Positions 7,489-14,568 of a DNA stretch of 41,674 bases are shown in pieces. Below the pieces are notes generated by a model. It searched no databases. It was not told the origin of the DNA and saw only the letters and a list, made by a program, of their open reading frames with translations. The DNA is taken from IMG/VR virus record IMGVR_UViG_3300017963_000127, positions 1-41,674 of that record; one strand, given 5' to 3'. The DNA comes from a virus. Position numbers and translations under genes: made by a program. Positions within the stretch are counted from its first letter, which is position 1. Each line of letters starts with the position of its first letter.

Positions 7489-7707
7489 ATGAACAAGGTA
7501 CAAGAAGCCCAAATCCGCAAGATCGTCCAGATGGACAAGCAAGTTAAGTCGGTTCACGACCAAGTCCAGGTAGACTTTGCAGTTCACGATTTTCTGGAAA
7601 ACCTGGATCCTAGCGATCCCCTCTACAGTGAGCTAAGCATGGTACTTCGGCAAGAGCGCATTGAGGGATTGATTGAGTACCTATACAACATGGTAAGCTG
7701 GAGCTAA
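7489..7707 (+). CDS. Small helical protein of unknown function (72 aa)
   Basis: ATG 7489 is chosen over an upstream in-frame start because AAAGGAGCAACAAA lies just before it. The protein MNKVQEAQIRKIVQMDKQ looks wholly alpha-helical, possibly coiled coil in the first third, and ends with EGLIEYLYNMVSWS. No family is recognised. It is a monocistronic unit with its own promoter and terminator. Confidence 0.75.
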   Translation: MNKVQEAQIRKIVQMDKQVKSVHDQVQVDFAVHDFLENLDPSDPLYSELSMVLRQERIEGLIEYLYNMVSWS

Positions 7708-7726
7708 GTTCCAAGCAAGCCAATCC

Positions 7727-7758
7727 AGGGGATAGCCTAGAGCTATCCCCTAATTTTT
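7727..7758 (+). terminator. Intrinsic terminator
   Basis: AGGGGATAGC (7727-7736) pairs with 7742-7751 around CTAGA, followed by AATTTTT. It ends the 7489 unit. Confidence 0.85.
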
Positions 7759-7763
7759 AGGGG

Positions 7764-7792
7764 TAGCGAAGTCAGGATATGTGCGGTATACT
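7764..7792 (+). promoter_or_regulatory. Promoter upstream of 7825, with overlapping palindrome
   Basis: TAGCGA (7764-7769), 17-bp spacer, TATACT (7787-7792) with GCGG before it. The palindrome ACTGTA-TC-TACAGT (7790-7803) overlaps the -10 and probable start site and could be an operator or a short 5' hairpin. Confidence 0.6.
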
Positions 7793-7824
7793 GTATCTAC
7801 AGTAAAACAAAACGGGAGCACACA

Positions 7825-8004
7825 ATGTCACACAAACGAGTTAAAAAAGGCGATTGGGTAAGGGTGTTCGGTCAGAAGGGCTTAGCTTTGGGACCAGGAC
7901 AATTGGGAATGGTAGTCTACAAATGCCGAAACGGTTTCACGGTAGCAAGCTCGCAGGGACGCGTCTTCGTAGAAGGCAATATGCGGTTCTGGATTAAGAG
8001 CTAG
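7825..8004 (+). CDS. 59-residue KOW/SH3-like small protein
   Basis: The ATG has CGGGAGCACACA before it, a reasonable ribosome site. MSHKRVKKGDWVRVFGQK opens like a KOW or small SH3 barrel: basic start, K-G-D-W-V-R-V strand, then GQLGMVVYK. These folds bind RNA or other proteins. It could act in transcription or translation control, by fold only. It has its own promoter but no T-tailed terminator after it; a hairpin at 8029-8051 lies between it and the next gene. Confidence 0.72.
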   Translation: MSHKRVKKGDWVRVFGQKGLALGPGQLGMVVYKCRNGFTVASSQGRVFVEGNMRFWIKS

Positions 8005-8028
8005 CTACCCAACTACCCCTAACCACGC

Positions 8029-8051
8029 GGGAGCCGCTTAAAACGGCTCCC
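8029..8051 (+). promoter_or_regulatory. Leader hairpin upstream of 8076
   Basis: GGGAGCCG pairs with CGGCTCCC around CTTAAAA (8-bp stem). No T-run follows, but AGGAGG and the ATG at 8076 do, so it resembles the leader hairpins of neighbouring units. Confidence 0.5.
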
Positions 8052-8075
8052 ACGAGTCCAGGAGGACATTCTAAA

Positions 8076-9311
8076 ATGAACAGCAAAGCACACGACGCAA
8101 TCTGGCAGGTTTGTCTAGAGATTCAAGAGCGGGGCGAGTACATCGGGTTATGGGGTAGGGGTGAAGCCGAGCTTGGTACGCTACAGGGCGATACCCTAAC
8201 CCTCAGCTTTGACCAGTGGAATACCGACGACGGCGATGTAGCTGTGGGCCAAACCTTCTACGAGTATATAGGTTCGGGGTTGTACAAAGCCTTCGGCATA
8301 GACACCGACATCATGGACGTGGATACCAACTTTGTTGAGCTGAAGCTTACGGTACCGGGCGAGTTTGCTGCCGACGGTACCATTAAACTACAGCCGCCGA
8401 GCTGGATTAAGAATCGGGCGGGTCTGTACCGCACCTGCGATTACAAGGGCCGATGGTGGCAGCTTGAGCAGGTTGGCAAGTGGATGGGCGCATCACGACG
8501 CGAGTGGTGGATGGGCACGACCGATGACCCAGGTGCTGACCAGTATGAAACTATGGCTCAAGCGGTCAAGGCTTTAGCGGGGCACCTCGAAGAGGAGCTT
8601 AACTTGGCTCTGGGGTTGGTACGGTACGAAGGGCTTCGCATAGTGCCGAATGACACTGAGGAAATAGTGTCAAATGACACTGGGGAAACTGAGGGGGAAG
8701 AGGTATCATTCAGTCATGGTTCGGGGGCATCGCCCCTACAAACTAGCCAGGAGGCTAAGAAAATGTCAGACGAGAAGAATACCCAGACCGACGAAGTTGT
8801 TGAAGAAGCAGTGTCCGAGGAAGCTACCCCACAGACCGATCCGTTGACCGACCGCTTGCCCTTGGCAGCGAGTCTCTCCGAAAAGGGTTTCACCCTTGAG
8901 GATGCACGCGCAGTCCGCGCCAACAACCAGCTCACCGACGAGCAGGTTGCATCGGGCGAGTGGGTCAAGCTCGTCGACGTGGATCGCCTCTGCAAAGCCA
9001 ACAACATTCCGATCAGCCGGTTTGTCCGCGCCTTTGGCGGCGACCGCGCGTTGTTGCCCCCAATGCACGAAATGTACACGGTTCGTTGGCATGGTCGCAC
9101 TCGCTACCTGCCCATTGCAGCCGCCTCCGACGAATCCATCGAGTTTCTGAAAGCGATGGCACCTGCCAAACGCGTCCGCAAAGCCAAAGCCGAAAAGCCC
9201 GAAGGCGAGGGCGAAGCGACCGAGACGCCCGAAGCTGAAGCACCTGCCGAAGCTCCGAAGAAACGTCGTCGGCGCAAGGCACAGCCCAAAGCTGACGAAG
9301 CTGCCGAGTAG
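8076..9311 (+). CDS. 411-residue protein of unknown function, containing a nested gene
   Basis: ATG 8076 has AGGAGGACATTCTAAA before it. Residues 1 to about 195 form a folded acidic domain rich in Trp (ASRREWWMGTTDD). Residues about 196-229 are low-complexity acidic (NDTEEIVSNDTGETEGEE). From residue 230 (MSDEKNTQTDEVVEE) a second region begins, with a helical core and a Lys/Ala/Pro/Glu tail. The DNA coding the linker contains a promoter-like site, a GGGGC hairpin and AGGAGG, so it looks like an intergenic leader read through in frame. The ORF may be a fusion of two genes or a gene with a nested shorter product. No family is recognised. Confidence 0.75.
   Translation: MNSKAHDAIWQVCLEIQERGEYIGLWGRGEAELGTLQGDTLTLSFDQWNTDDGDVAVGQTFYEYIGSGLYKAFGIDTDIMDVDTNFVELKLTVPGEFAADGTIKLQPPSWIKNRAGLYRTCDYKGRWWQLEQVGKWMGASRREWWMGTTDDPGADQYETMAQAVKALAGHLEEELNLALGLVRYEGLRIVPNDTEEIVSNDTGETEGEEVSFSHGSGASPLQTSQEAKKMSDEKNTQTDEVVEEAVSEEATPQTDPLTDRLPLAASLSEKGFTLEDARAVRANNQLTDEQVASGEWVKLVDVDRLCKANNIPISRFVRAFGGDRALLPPMHEMYTVRWHGRTRYLPIAAASDESIEFLKAMAPAKRVRKAKAEKPEGEGEATETPEAEAPAEAPKKRRRRKAQPKADEAAE
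8681..8709 (+). promoter_or_regulatory. Candidate internal promoter for the nested gene at 8763
   Basis: GGTATCAT (TATCAT at 8704-8709) resembles the extended -10 used elsewhere; a poor -35 (TGGGGA, 8681-8686) lies 17 bp upstream. Three TGACACT elements in alternating orientation (8651-8657, 8666-8672, 8675-8681) lie just upstream, like an operator. Confidence 0.45.
8724..8736 (+). promoter_or_regulatory. 5'-leader hairpin, copy C, inside a coding frame
   Basis: GGGGC and GCCCC pair around ATC. It begins 14 nt after the candidate -10, as in copies A and B, and is followed by AGGAGG (8749-8754) and ATG 8763. Confidence 0.5.
8763..9311 (+). CDS. Nested in-frame gene: 182-residue protein with histone-like basic tail
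   Basis: This frame is shared with the 8076 gene. AGGAGG at 8749-8754 with 8-nt spacing is as strong as any site in the genome, and the promoter and hairpin upstream repeat the local pattern. The protein starts with an acidic segment (MSDEKNTQTDEVVEEAVSEE), has a helical core with DRLCKANNIPISRFVRAFGG (helix-turn-helix-like in spacing) and ends in a disordered tail rich in Ala, Pro, Glu and Lys with KKRRRRK. The tail recalls DNA-coating or histone H1-like proteins. Function is unknown; a DNA-binding role is an inference from composition. Confidence 0.6.
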   Translation: MSDEKNTQTDEVVEEAVSEEATPQTDPLTDRLPLAASLSEKGFTLEDARAVRANNQLTDEQVASGEWVKLVDVDRLCKANNIPISRFVRAFGGDRALLPPMHEMYTVRWHGRTRYLPIAAASDESIEFLKAMAPAKRVRKAKAEKPEGEGEATETPEAEAPAEAPKKRRRRKAQPKADEAAE

Positions 9312-9335
9312 TTTCTACCCCAGTCCGAGTATCCG

Positions 9336-9366
9336 AATCCCCGCCACTTGCGCGGGGATTTTTATT
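9336..9366 (+). terminator. Intrinsic terminator after the 8076/8763 gene
   Basis: AATCCCCGC (9336-9344) pairs with 9352-9360 around CACTTGC, with a T-run at 9359-9363. The -35 of the next promoter (TTGCGC) lies inside this hairpin. Confidence 0.85.
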
Positions 9367-9376
9367 GTGGTATGCT
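9348..9376 (+). promoter_or_regulatory. Promoter with extended -10, upstream of 9409
   Basis: TTGCGC (9348-9353), 17-bp spacer, TATGCT (9371-9376) preceded by TGG. It overlaps the upstream terminator, so termination and initiation share sequence. A weak GTAT-CGCA-ATAC hairpin follows at 9381-9392. Confidence 0.65.
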
Positions 9377-9408
9377 GAAGGTATCGCAATACAAAATAGG
9401 AGGCTAAA

Positions 9409-9666
9409 ATGCCAAGCAATATCCAACTGTTTCGCGTTCTGACCGTGTTGTATCTGGAAAGCCTGTCAGCCCTGGCAGGTGTAAAGGTGTCGTATGTTTT
9501 AGACAGTATGGACACCCTCATTAATCTGATTGGTGAATTGCCCCCTTCGGAAGACAAGGTGTATCTACAATGGTGCTTGGACAACTTGCTAGAGAATGGA
9601 CTCAATTCGGAGCGCGTGCAACTGCTTCATGACATGCTCGGAGTAGTAGCTGTTCCGAATGCCTAG
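9409..9666 (+). CDS. Small helical protein of unknown function (85 aa)
   Basis: ATG 9409 follows ATAGGAGGCTAAA, a near copy of the site before 8763. The protein is helical and Leu-rich (LTVLYLESLSALAGVKV, DNLLENGLNSERVQLLHDML) and mildly acidic. No family is recognised. It is monocistronic, with its own promoter and a perfect 12-bp terminator. Confidence 0.75.
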   Translation: MPSNIQLFRVLTVLYLESLSALAGVKVSYVLDSMDTLINLIGELPPSEDKVYLQWCLDNLLENGLNSERVQLLHDMLGVVAVPNA

Positions 9667-9684
9667 TGCAGTCGGAAGGTAGTC

Positions 9685-9716
9685 AATCCCCTGCCAAAGC
9701 TGGCAGGGGATTTTTA
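9685..9716 (+). terminator. Strong intrinsic terminator
   Basis: AATCCCCTGCCA (9685-9696) pairs fully with 9701-9712 around AAGC, followed by a T-run. It closes the small-unit island before the structural operon. Confidence 0.9.
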
Positions 9717-9829
9717 TTGTGTGCTGGTGACCCAGGTTTTCCACTAGACGTGCTCTGTGGGCTTCAAAAAGGGGTCCAGGTGCGTCGGTAGGGATGGGTC
9801 CGGTAGGTAGTCCCCACTTATTACAAATG

Positions 9830-9858
9830 AGGACCTTAGCGGACGAATTAGAGGTCCT
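9830..9858 (+). promoter_or_regulatory. 7-bp inverted repeat around a 17-bp repeated element
   Basis: AGGACCT (9830-9836) and AGGTCCT (9852-9858) flank TAGCGGACGAATTAG. The 17-mer ACCTTAGCGGACGAATT (9833-9849) recurs at 39630-39646. The site overlaps the -35 region of the terminase promoter, so an operator role is plausible. Confidence 0.5.
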
Positions 9859-9871
9859 GGAGTGGTATAAT
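9843..9871 (+). promoter_or_regulatory. Promoter of the terminase/structural operon
   Basis: TATAAT (9866-9871) preceded by TGG, a full extended -10. The -35 position (9843-9848) is poor, which fits dependence on the extended -10 or on an activator bound at the inverted repeat. The remaining sequence of 9717-9829 shows nothing I can name. Confidence 0.65.
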
Positions 9872-9895
9872 ATGGGTAGCTTCCGCTCTGTAAAC

Positions 9896-9940
9896 GGAGG
9901 GACTCCATTTGTTGGTCTGCCCTGTTAAGCGAGTCCCTCC
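9896..9940 (+). promoter_or_regulatory. 10-bp leader stem-loop upstream of the small terminase gene
   Basis: GGAGGGACTC (9896-9905) pairs exactly with GAGTCCCTCC (9931-9940) around a 25-nt loop. It ends just before the AAGGAA ribosome site of 9954. The left arm itself contains GGAGG. Confidence 0.6.
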
Positions 9941-9953
9941 AAGGAACTTTTCT

Positions 9954-10652
9954 ATGGAACTAGCAGTACCGCAGCTTTGGGATAGACAACCCTGGGATAC
10001 CGACCTGACTTGGAAGGTGTTCCGTTTGTGGTTGGTCCAAGCGGAACGACCACGCAATATCCACAAAGCCTGGAAGGACCACCTGGGTCGCTCCAAGACC
10101 AAGAGCGGAGCTAACATTTCAGCACCTTCCCACATCATCCAATCCTACCATGCGGCTGACGCGGAATCCAATGCGCATGACAATACGTTTACCTGGGAAG
10201 CTAGGGCTGAGGCTTATGACAGCTACCAAGCTAGTCTAGATGCTGTTAAGTGGGAGCGTCGTAAGAGCCAGCTTCGGGAATGGGAATGGGAAGCTGCATC
10301 AGCCCTGCTGGAGAAATGTTGGGAGATGTTGAGCTGGCCCTTAGCAACTACCGAAGAGCAGGTTTCCAAAGATGGTAGGGAAATCACTTATGTGGTTAAT
10401 CCAGTCAAGTGGAGACTGGCAGACATTCGGGGTTTCCTGGAGTCTGCGTCTAAGCTGGCTAGGCTGGCAACTGAGATGCACCAATCCAAGCACCAGATTG
10501 ACGTAGGATTAGACCTGTCTCCCGAAGCTGTGGAAGCCCTGGGAATGCTACGCAAGAGCGGTATTCCAGACTCTGCGGTTGTGCGGGAATTTGAATCTGT
10601 GATTATTGAGACTGCCAATGGACTCAACCGTTACCCAGACGATCCGGACTAA
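9954..10652 (+). CDS. Terminase small subunit
   Basis: This 232-residue protein would recognise phage DNA and hand it to the large terminase. ATG 9954 is chosen for CAAGGAAC upstream; a TTG start at 9909 is less likely. The first 60 residues (LWDRQPWDTDLTWKVFRLWL, ERPRNIHKAWKDHLG) match the usual opening of small terminases: a short Trp motif, then a helix-turn-helix. The middle is a long helix (YDSYQASLDAVKWERRKSQ) fit for ring formation. Position directly before the large subunit supports the call. Confidence 0.82.
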   Translation: MELAVPQLWDRQPWDTDLTWKVFRLWLVQAERPRNIHKAWKDHLGRSKTKSGANISAPSHIIQSYHAADAESNAHDNTFTWEARAEAYDSYQASLDAVKWERRKSQLREWEWEAASALLEKCWEMLSWPLATTEEQVSKDGREITYVVNPVKWRLADIRGFLESASKLARLATEMHQSKHQIDVGLDLSPEAVEALGMLRKSGIPDSAVVREFESVIIETANGLNRYPDDPD

Positions 10653-12102
10653 ACTGTCCCGCAGAGTTGAAAATCTAGTTAGAAGACTGGGCACAGAAGG
10701 GTATCCGGAATACCAAACAGAAGATGGAATTGTAAGGTTTGTTCGTGGAGTTCTTAGAGCAGATCCAGCACCTTACCAAGAAGAAATATTACGCTCTGTT
10801 GTGCGACACGGTAGGGCAGCTATACGCGGACCGCATGGTCTGGGCAAGACTGCTCTAGCTGCCTGGGTTGTAATCTGGGCTGTGGTGGTTTTCCCCGACG
10901 TGAAGGCAGTAACAACCGCGTCGGCTTGGAGGCAACTAACTAAGTTCCTCTGGCCGGAAATTCGCAAGTGGGCTGGACGCGCTAACTGGAAGCTTCTTGG
11001 GTTGGAGATTCGGTGGGGTAAAGAACTGTTATCCCTCAGCTTGAAGATGGGGCAGCGTGAAGCATTCGCAGCCGCCAGTAATAACCCTGACCTGATAGAA
11101 GGTGCTCATGCTGAAACGGTTGTTTACGTGTTTGATGAGGCGAAGGCAATCCCAGACGATACCTGGGATGCGGCTGAAGGTGCTTTCAGTGGAGCAGGTG
11201 CTGACACCGGAAGACGAGCCTTTGCCCTGGCTATATCAACCCCTGGTCCCCCATCGGGTAGATTTTACGACATACATTCACGCAAGGCTGGAACGCATTC
11301 TTGGTGGACCCGACACGTAACACTACCGGAAGCTATAGCTGCCGGACGCATCAGCCAAACCTGGGTTGATCAGATGGGTCAACTATGGGGAACAACTAGT
11401 TCGGAATATATGAACCGTGTTCTGGGCGAGTTTGACGAGACAGGTAGCAACAACCTAATCCCGCTTAGATGGGTACAGTTAGCGATTCAAAGGTGGCGGC
11501 TTTGGCAGGGTATCGGACAAGGTTCAGTCAGCTATGGGCTGGATGTGGCGCGTGAAGGGGACGATAAAACTGCCCTGGCAAAGTTGGTTGGCAGGTGTTT
11601 AGAACGGATAGCTTACTTTGAAAAGAAGTCCACGATGTGGACTGTGGGTCGGGTAGCTATGGAAGCAGGTAAGACCGACCAGATTGCAGTGGATGTTATT
11701 GGGATGGGGAGTGGTGTTACCGACAGACTGCAAGAGCTTGGCTATGCTACCTGGGGAATCAACGTACAATGGAAAACAGATGTTACCGACAGACATGGTA
11801 ACTTGCAGTTCGTAAACTTGCGTTCAGCAATATGGTGGATGATTCGTGATATGCTGGACCCGGAAAACCCCTTTGCTCTGGGGATACCGGATGACGAAAT
11901 TCTAATTGCAGACTTGGTAGCTCCTAAGTGGGGCTTTGCTTCAACAGGTAGGATTGTGGTGGAATCCAAGAAAGAAATTAAGAAACGGCTCAAGCGTTCG
12001 CCCGATGGGGCTGACGCGTTTGGGCTGGCTATCCTGGCAGCTTTGGGTCCCATGGAAATTGTTGAAAAGGTTTGGGATGAAAGTATTCGGGTGGAAGTAT
12101 GA
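10618..12102 (+). CDS. Terminase large subunit (packaging ATPase-nuclease)
   Basis: This protein of about 494 residues pumps DNA into the prohead. Walker A is GPHGLGKT (71-78) and Walker B VVYVFDEA (168-175, with catalytic Glu). The RNase H-like nuclease shows acidic residues in GLDVAREGDD (D309), IAVDVIGMGSG (D359) and SPDGADAF (D463/D466). The start is the least certain part: ATG 10618 lies 35 nt inside the small subunit gene and has no strong ribosome site, so translation may be coupled. The stop overlaps the portal start (ATGA). Confidence 0.93.
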   Translation: MDSTVTQTIRTKLSRRVENLVRRLGTEGYPEYQTEDGIVRFVRGVLRADPAPYQEEILRSVVRHGRAAIRGPHGLGKTALAAWVVIWAVVVFPDVKAVTTASAWRQLTKFLWPEIRKWAGRANWKLLGLEIRWGKELLSLSLKMGQREAFAAASNNPDLIEGAHAETVVYVFDEAKAIPDDTWDAAEGAFSGAGADTGRRAFALAISTPGPPSGRFYDIHSRKAGTHSWWTRHVTLPEAIAAGRISQTWVDQMGQLWGTTSSEYMNRVLGEFDETGSNNLIPLRWVQLAIQRWRLWQGIGQGSVSYGLDVAREGDDKTALAKLVGRCLERIAYFEKKSTMWTVGRVAMEAGKTDQIAVDVIGMGSGVTDRLQELGYATWGINVQWKTDVTDRHGNLQFVNLRSAIWWMIRDMLDPENPFALGIPDDEILIADLVAPKWGFASTGRIVVESKKEIKKRLKRSPDGADAFGLAILAALGPMEIVEKVWDESIRVEV

Positions 12103-13931
12103 GCCTAGTTCAAAAGATGATGCGAGGTTTGGTTCTTAGTAGGGAAGATAAGCTGTTGCTTGAAGCTGCCTACTCTGGCTATTTGCGTCCGTACATGGAT
12201 GAAGGGCCGAACTGGGTACAGACAGGCAATAACAAATCCTACCTACCGTTTCAGCGCAGAGCCAGAAATGACGAAGCCGAAAGACTGGCAATTCTAGACC
12301 CCACTATTCAGCAGGCAATCCGCTTGCATAATGCCTACACCTTCGGTCGTGGGGTAACTATGAAAGCCAGCGATCCCAAGGTGTCGGAAGTTCTTACCGC
12401 GTTCTGGACCGATGTTCGCAACCGCAAAACGGTAACAGGTGTTCTGTCGCAATGGCGGTTGAATGCGACCCGCCAGAAGTTCGGGGAAATTACCTTATTG
12501 TTACACGTGTCCAAGATGACCGGGAGGGTTGTGGTTTTCCCGATCGACTCGGACCAGATTGTAGATGTTATTTATGACCCTAGCGACCCGATAATTCCCA
12601 AGTGGTATAAACGGAAATATCGAGAGCAACAACCGTATAATCCTCAGACTGGTGAGCGACCACCTGCCAAGGATAGGGAAGTTCTGCTACCGGATTTCCG
12701 GAACGCAGAGCCAGAGTGGGTACCTCCCCTACAGGAAAATGGCGTAGAGATTTATGTGTTCCATGTGGTCACGAACGAATACGAAGGTCGGGGCTTAACG
12801 CACCTGTCTTCTGCTATTCCCTGGTCCAAGGCTTTGCGCGGTTTCATGGAGGACCGTGTTACTCTAACCCTAGCTCTAGCAACCTTCGCGTTCAAGGCTA
12901 AAGTTAAGGGGAACAAGAAAGCGGTTGATCGGCTTATTAGCAGGTTCCAGGAGTTTGAAAGCGACCAGCGATACGGACAAAGTGATGAGGCTGAACGCCG
13001 ACAAGGTGGCACAACCTGGATTCAGAACGAAGCCATTGAGCTGGAGCAGATGCGTGTTAACTCCCAAGCGTATCAAGCGTATCAGGATGCGCGGTTGTTG
13101 CGCCAGCTTATCGGGGTAGGTGCTGGCAGTATTTTTGAGCACTACCTTTCGGGCGATCCCTCTACTGGTAACTTGGCTTCCCATACTGCCATGGAACTCC
13201 CGATGCTGAAGGTGTTTGAATTCTGGCAGCAGGTTTGGTCAGAAATACTTCTAGACCTGCTAACCTTTGTTATGATTATGTCGGCTACTCGGGGCGAGCT
13301 GAAGAGCAAGGTTAGAGTAACGATTGAAAAAGAATTCGGCATTCCTACCTACCTTGTGCAACCAGACCAAACTACAAAAACTGATGTAGATCTAATCTTC
13401 CCGAATATTGTTCAGGCAGACCTGGGGATGTACGCACAAGCTATCGCCAGCATCAAGGGCTCGGAACAGGCTTCCGGGAAGCAGATTCTACCTCCGCGCG
13501 AAACCGCTCTTACTATATTGCGAGTACTGGGCTTCAACGAAGAAACTTCTGAAATCCTTAGCACTATGGAAGAGAATGGTTTTGACCTGGACATGGGGGA
13601 AGAGGAAAAAGAGCAAGAGCCTGGAGGTAACGGGGTTGTACCGGAACAGTTAGTGCAGAATCAGTTCGGACCTGAACAAGCTCCGGAGCTAGGCGAGCAA
13701 CTGGCTGAAGCTCTAATCCAGAAGTTTGGGCATGACGAAATAGTTCGTAGGCTGGCAGAACTGTCCAAGGGTAAGGTGCCAGACAAGGACGAAATCACTA
13801 CGGTAGAACCGTTCACTGAAGACGAGCTGGACCAGGTGTTAGCTGATTGGTTGGCACTACCGGAGCTTGATGAGCTTATAGAAGACGAAGACCTGGACCC
13901 GGACTTAGTGGAAGAAGCTGCTCGTGCCTGA
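12099..13931 (+). CDS. Portal protein
   Basis: This 610-residue protein would form the dodecameric DNA gate at the capsid vertex. Size, position right after the large terminase, and the layout (N-terminal LAILDPTIQQAIRLHNAYTF, central clip-like region with Pro-rich KWYKRKYREQQPYNPQTG, long helix QRYGQSDEAERRQGG, acidic C-terminus) fit phage portals. The acidic tail (residues about 500-610) is unusually long. No single catalytic motif is expected. Starts by ATGA overlap. Confidence 0.88.
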   Translation: MSLVQKMMRGLVLSREDKLLLEAAYSGYLRPYMDEGPNWVQTGNNKSYLPFQRRARNDEAERLAILDPTIQQAIRLHNAYTFGRGVTMKASDPKVSEVLTAFWTDVRNRKTVTGVLSQWRLNATRQKFGEITLLLHVSKMTGRVVVFPIDSDQIVDVIYDPSDPIIPKWYKRKYREQQPYNPQTGERPPAKDREVLLPDFRNAEPEWVPPLQENGVEIYVFHVVTNEYEGRGLTHLSSAIPWSKALRGFMEDRVTLTLALATFAFKAKVKGNKKAVDRLISRFQEFESDQRYGQSDEAERRQGGTTWIQNEAIELEQMRVNSQAYQAYQDARLLRQLIGVGAGSIFEHYLSGDPSTGNLASHTAMELPMLKVFEFWQQVWSEILLDLLTFVMIMSATRGELKSKVRVTIEKEFGIPTYLVQPDQTTKTDVDLIFPNIVQADLGMYAQAIASIKGSEQASGKQILPPRETALTILRVLGFNEETSEILSTMEENGFDLDMGEEEKEQEPGGNGVVPEQLVQNQFGPEQAPELGEQLAEALIQKFGHDEIVRRLAELSKGKVPDKDEITTVEPFTEDELDQVLADWLALPELDELIEDEDLDPDLVEEAARA

Positions 13932-14568
13932 GCCTATGACCGACCTGGATGATATGCGGAAGTATTCCAATGCCCTACGTCTGACTGCTGAGAAACGGGC
14001 AGATGAGCTGTCGGTAGCTCTAACTGAAGGCAGTATAACCTTGGAGGCTTGGACTGAGGGGATGCGGGAAACCATACGTGAAGCTCATGCTTTGCAGTTC
14101 GTTACCGGGAAAGGTGGCGACCGCAGCCTTATCGACTTCAAGGAATACTTGCAGCTAGGTTCGCCAGTAGCTAGACAGTATAGATTTCTAGCCAAGTTCG
14201 TAGCTGACGTAGAAGCTGCCATAGATGCAGGTGGCTCTCTAGGCTTTGTGCGCAACCGCTCCAAGATGTACGCCAAAGCTTCCCAGGCGATGTTCTGGCA
14301 TTCGGCAGTACCAGTTAAGATCCCACAAGTACCGCGTGACGGGAAGACGCGATGCCGTACCAACTGCAAGTGTCGGTTGGAAATCAAGCGGGAAATTGAT
14401 AAGGACGGTAACTTGGTTATTCTGGTATGGTGGAAATTATCACCTGCTGAACACTGCCCTGATTGCGTTAAGCTGGCGCGTGAATGGAATCCGCTCCGAT
14501 TGGTGGCAGGTGTAGCGGAGGCTTCCGACTTTGAAAGTAGCTTATACCTGATTGAGAATGTGGCATGA
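13924..14568 (+). CDS. Minor head (morphogenesis) protein with zinc-type cysteines
   Basis: This is a roughly 214-residue protein, with a GTG start at 13924 overlapping the portal end; ATG 13936 is the alternative. Its C-terminal half has CRTNCKCRLEI followed by AEHCPDCVKLAREW, a paired cysteine pattern common to phage minor head proteins encoded after the portal (SPP1 gp7/MuF-like position). The cysteines may bind zinc. The helical N-terminus (LRLTAEKRADELSVALTEG) fits a portal- or capsid-associated role. Confidence 0.75.
   Translation: MPEPMTDLDDMRKYSNALRLTAEKRADELSVALTEGSITLEAWTEGMRETIREAHALQFVTGKGGDRSLIDFKEYLQLGSPVARQYRFLAKFVADVEAAIDAGGSLGFVRNRSKMYAKASQAMFWHSAVPVKIPQVPRDGKTRCRTNCKCRLEIKREIDKDGNLVILVWWKLSPAEHCPDCVKLAREWNPLRLVAGVAEASDFESSLYLIENVA

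Noticed and set aside
9828-9929. 33-codon ORF MRTLADELEVLEWYNMG
   Set aside because: It has no ribosome site and contains the extended -10 of the terminase promoter; the repeat with 39630 keeps the same frame, so it is noted but not called.
9909-9953. TTG start extending the small terminase by 15 residues
   Set aside because: It lies in the leader stem-loop and has no ribosome site, while ATG 9954 does.
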